Assembly (NCBI GenBank): GCA_024803745.1
Contig: JANJXV010000154.1
Coordinates: 1,178,001 to 1,242,000, forward strand
Source: Megascapheus bottae
Lineage: Eukaryota > Chordata > Mammalia > Rodentia > Geomyidae
DNA length: 64,000 bases
Reading direction: 5' to 3'
This document shows, piece by piece, positions 61,056 through 64,000 of the stretch (positions are counted from its first letter, which is position 1; each line of letters opens with the position of its first letter). The notes under the pieces were generated by a model. It was not told where the DNA came from. It was given only the letters and a program-made list of their open reading frames with translations, and did no database searches. A program made the position numbers and the translations under genes.

Positions 61056-61254
61056 GATGCCCTGTGTGTTTGACCTAGTGGTAGAGTACTGGCTACCAAG
61101 CAAAAACACTCAGGTTTCATTCCTCATTACCACATACATAGAAAACGCTGCAAGTGGTGCTGTGGCTCAGTGGGACAGCTAAAACCTAAAGAAAGCCCAA
61201 AAACAATGTTCACACTCTGAGGTCAAGTCCCAAGTCTAGCAAAAACAAAAAAAA
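61056..61254 (+). mobile_element. Unit 7 SINE-b (ID dimer)
   Basis: Same insertion and orientation as in the other units. It reads 'gtggtagagtactggctacc' where the others read 'gtgggagagtccttggctac'. Confidence 0.85.
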
Positions 61255-61879
61255 TTCGACAAGGGGCAAAAAGCAGGCAGAGAAGGCACTGTGAAGCAAA
61301 TGTTTTGTAAAGGATGAGGGCAATATTGACCCTTAAGTCTGCATCTTACCTAAGAAAGGCTCCTTGAGCCTGAGACCAGACTGGTAGTTGGGCCTAGTGG
61401 AAGACATTGGGATTGGACAAATAAGGTGTGCTGTATACTACATCCACATGTATATTGTGAGACTGGAGGAGAGATTCAGCCTCCAGTATGTCTTTGGTGA
61501 GGTCTTTTGTGAGCAAGGATCTTTGGTCATTGTGCCCTGAAATGTGACTCTGCCTCCCTCACAATGGAACAGAATATGGAACCCTGGTAACCAAGCCACT
61601 GTAACTAACAACCAGCTCAAGCCAGCTCACTTGGCCTGTGGCTCAGGAGGAAGAAAGATGTTGCTGTGCTGTTGCCAAAGGTCAGGAAACTCGAGTCTCA
61701 GGCATGGAAGTTTGGATGTCTTACTCGAAGATGTACATGCTAGATCATTGCCAAGCCACAAATCCAGTATAACAGAACTTTCTCTAAGAAGAAGGCCAGA
61801 AAAATCCAGGGCAACCAGATGAGGTAAATTTCTAAGAAGAAATGTATTTGACCCCATCATCCTCCCCACACACTACAAC

Positions 61880-64000
61880 TTTCTTTTTTTTCATTTTTTT
61901 ATTGTAATTAGTAAAAGGGTTAGACGATATTTGCCAGATAGAAGGTGCATTAATTCACATACATTGATACCCTTTCACATGTCTTGGTACCCATTTCCCT
62001 CCAACCCCACACCCCCCACGCATCTTGGTTTTCCCCCCTTCCCTATCAAATTTCAAATATCCAAATACAAATAAATTCAATATATAAGATAAAGTGAGAT
62101 ACTATACCAATATGGGATAACCAAGGGACAGCAAACGAGATGAGAGACAACATAGAACATTAAGGACAACAATCATTCATTATATGGCTTTTGTGTCAAT
62201 ATCCTGGAGGTCCTTTCAATTAGCTTCACATTATGTGGCCTTATATATGGCCTTTTGCTCTATTGCCAATCTCTGCTAGTAGAGCCCAAGGTTTCTACTG
62301 ATTATGACGAATGAGGGAAATCACTGAGACTAAGTTCCTTTGAGTCTGGCTTACTTCACTTAATATGATTTGTTCTAAGTCTTTCCATTTCCTAACAAAT
62401 GGGGCGATGTCATTCTTTCTGACAGCAGCATAGAATTCCATTGTGTACAAATACCACAACTTGTTGATCCACTCATCAACTGAGGGACATCTGGGTTGGT
62501 TCCATATCTTTGCTATGGTGAATAGTGCTGCAATGAACATTGTTGTGCTAGTGGGTTTAGTATGCCCTTGTTTCTGGATTGTTCGGTAAATGCCAAGTAG
62601 TGGAATTTGTGGGCCATAGGGGAGTTGTATGTTTAGCGTTTTGAGGCACTGCCGCAGTGCTTTCCATAGTGGTTGAACGAGTTTGCACTCCCATCAACAA
62701 TGTAGTACTGATCCCTCCTGGCCACATCGCGTCCAGCATCTGTTGTCATTCATTTTCCTGATCCTGGCCATTCTAACTGGAGTGAGGTGGAATCTTGGAG
62801 TTGTTTTGATTTGCATTTCTTTTATGACCAGAGATGTTGAGCATTTCTTCATGTGTCTATAGGCAATTTTGTTTCTTCTTCAGAGAAGACTCTCTTAAGT
62901 CTTTGGCCCATCTTCTCCCACTCTGTAGGCTTCCTGATTAGTTTACTAGCTATATCCGTTGCCATACATAAGCTCTGCAGTTTAATGCAGTCCCACTTAT
63001 CCAGCCTTTCTCTGATTTGTTGTGATTCTTGGTCCTTATTAAGAAAGTTTCGCCCTGTGCCAAGGAGGCCTAGTGTATCTCCTATTCCTTCCTGTAAACT
63101 TTTCAGTGTGTCAGCTTTTACCTCCACGTCTTTGATACATTTGGAGTTAATTCTAGTGCAAGGGCACAAAGAAGGATCCAACTTATTTTTCTGCAGGTGT
63201 TTAACCAGTTCTGCCAGCACAACTTGTTGAAGAGGCTATCTTTCTTCCATTCTATTTTTTGGCTCCCTGGTCAAAGATTATGTGGCCATAGGTCTGTGGT
63301 TTAATATCAGGGTCCGCAGTTCTACTGCAATGGACTTCAGGCCTGTTCTTGTGCCAGTACCAAGCTGTTTTGAGAATTATAGCTCTGTAATAGAGTCTTA
63401 AGTTTGGAATTGGAATTCCTCCAGCGCTGTTCTTTCTGCTAAGAAGTATTTTTGCTATACGGGGTCTTTTATTATTCCATATGAAATTTTGAATTGCCTC
63501 TTCTATTTCTTTAAAGAATGACATTGGGATGTTGATTGGTATTACATTGAATTTGTAGATAGCCCTTGGCAAGATTGTCATTTTTACAATGTTGCTTCTT
63601 CCAATCCAGGAGCATGGGAGGTTTTTCCCTTTCCTTAGTTCTGCTTTTATTTCCTTTTTTAGGGTTTTAAAGTTTTCATCTAAACGGACCTTTACATTCT
63701 TAGTTAAGCTAATTGCTAGGTACTTTATTTTCTTTGAGGCTACTGTGAAAGGAATTTCTTTCCTGATTATTGCCTCGTTCCTCTCAGTGTTGGCGTAAAG
63801 TAAGGCAGTTGATTTGTGAGGGTTCATTTTATGGCCTGTTACCTTTCCAAATCTTTGAATCAGCTCAAGGAGCTTGGGAGTAGAGTCTATAGGATTCTTT
63901 AAATACAGAATCATGTCATTGGCAAAGAGGGATAGTTTTATTTCCTCTTTCCCTACTTGGATCCCCTTTATGCTTGCTTCTTTCCTTATTGCACTGCCTA
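61880..64000 (-). mobile_element. Array unit 8 (partial, cut by window edge)
   Basis: Tail, 3' UTR and the 3' part of ORF2 are seen; the rest lies beyond the window. Carries a private deletion of about 113 bp near 62911 and many private substitutions. Confidence 0.9.
62295..64000 (-). pseudogene. Unit 8 L1 ORF2, 3' part, broken
   Basis: Starts at the common stop codon at 62295. Open pieces at 62295-62540, 62849-63220 and 63252-63914. The about 113-bp deletion joins 'ggcccat' directly to 'cttctccc' and removes the part between the Trp-Glu-Lys and Trp-Ala-Lys blocks. The catalytic Asp-Asp pair is cut by a Asn-Asp-like change ('cattggcaaag') near 63919. Confidence 0.85.

Larger units (their letters stand above)
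54448..61879 (-). mobile_element. Array unit 7 (complete, two-part ancestry)
   Basis: 7432 bp. From 54448 to about 56883 it is close to unit 4. From about 56884 to the end it is clearly more diverged from units 2-6 and keeps some ancestral states, such as the reading frame across the Asp-Lys-Thr-His-Met joint near 56930. Confidence 0.92.
59936..61879. other. Unit 7 5' segment
   Basis: Same layout as the other units, with many private substitutions. TCA tract at 60824-60850 (9 repeats) plus 'taatcatcat'. One base is missing in the exon-like block near 61711. Confidence 0.6.
13828..64000 (-). repeat. Tandem array of about 7.42-kb L1-containing units
   Basis: The same block recurs head to tail with unit starts (T-rich L1 tail on the plus strand) at 17337, 24735, 32181, 39603, 47031, 54448 and 61880. 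Unit lengths are 7398, 7446, 7422, 7428, 7417 and 7432 bp. All copies are on the minus strand. The array opens with a unit cut inside ORF2 and runs past the right edge. Each join is the L1 A-tail of one unit touching the start of the next unit's 5' segment, with no intervening unique DNA. Shared SINE insertions and shared frameshifts show that the units descend from one damaged ancestor. Confidence 0.93.

Noticed and set aside
13828..64000. CRISPR-like or phage-like regular repeat array
   Set aside because: The period is about 7.4 kb, the units are L1, and the organism is a mammal. There are no short direct repeats with unique spacers.
13828..64000. Pure assembly artefact producing identical L1 copies
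   Set aside because: Units differ by many private substitutions, indels and microsatellite lengths, and edges differ from the middle. Real copies are therefore more likely, though exact copy number is not proven.

Overview
The window reads as nuclear DNA of a rodent. It holds no bacterial or viral gene content. The left fifth is littered with B1-like/ID composite SINEs and ID dimers. Their wording ('pagtggtgctgtggctcaagtgg'-type ID arms joined to a 'ctactcaggaggctgagatctgagg' B1 arm) is, as I remember it, typical of castorimorph rodents such as kangaroo rats, pocket mice and beaver. That assignment is from memory and moderate in confidence.

Layout. (1) 1-5775 is non-genic DNA with SINEs, a twin-primed (inverted) L1 fragment and a (TC)n tract. 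(2) 5800-11044, minus strand, is a decayed KRAB zinc-finger gene. A canonical 127-bp KRAB-A exon and a 90-bp KRAB-B-like exon have plausible splice sites. The large zinc-finger exon is broken by stops and frameshifts, and several fingers have lost Cys or His ligands. SINEs, (TTTC)n and (CA)n tracts fill the introns. (3) 11045-13827 is repeat-rich DNA, including an old L1 3' end, running up to a sharp junction. (4) From 13828 to the end of the window there is one head-to-tail tandem array of LINE-1-containing units on the minus strand. Six complete units of 7398-7446 bp are flanked by a partial unit at each side, and the array continues past the right edge.

Each unit, read on the minus strand, is: about 1.93 kb of non-coding sequence (L1 5' UTR and/or captured flank) carrying two SINEs in opposite orientation and a (TCA)n tract; ORF1 (about 1.0 kb); a 0.23-kb spacer; ORF2 (about 3.8 kb: endonuclease, reverse transcriptase, Cys-rich C-terminus); a 0.4-kb 3' UTR with a G-rich polypurine tract; and AATAAA plus an A-rich tail abutting the next unit. 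The units share SINE insertions and inactivating lesions, and the left edge is cut inside ORF2. The array is therefore best explained as DNA-level amplification (unequal exchange and conversion) of an already damaged L1, not as repeated retrotransposition. Unit 5 alone has an uninterrupted ORF1 (334 aa). Units 3 and 6 keep long open ORF2 segments (684 and 687 aa). Units 4 and 7, three units apart, share a diagnostic haplotype over about 2.5 kb, which ends abruptly near 56884.

No functional host protein-coding gene, tRNA or rRNA could be supported. The most notable object is the L1 macrosatellite-like array lying next to a dying KRAB zinc-finger gene.
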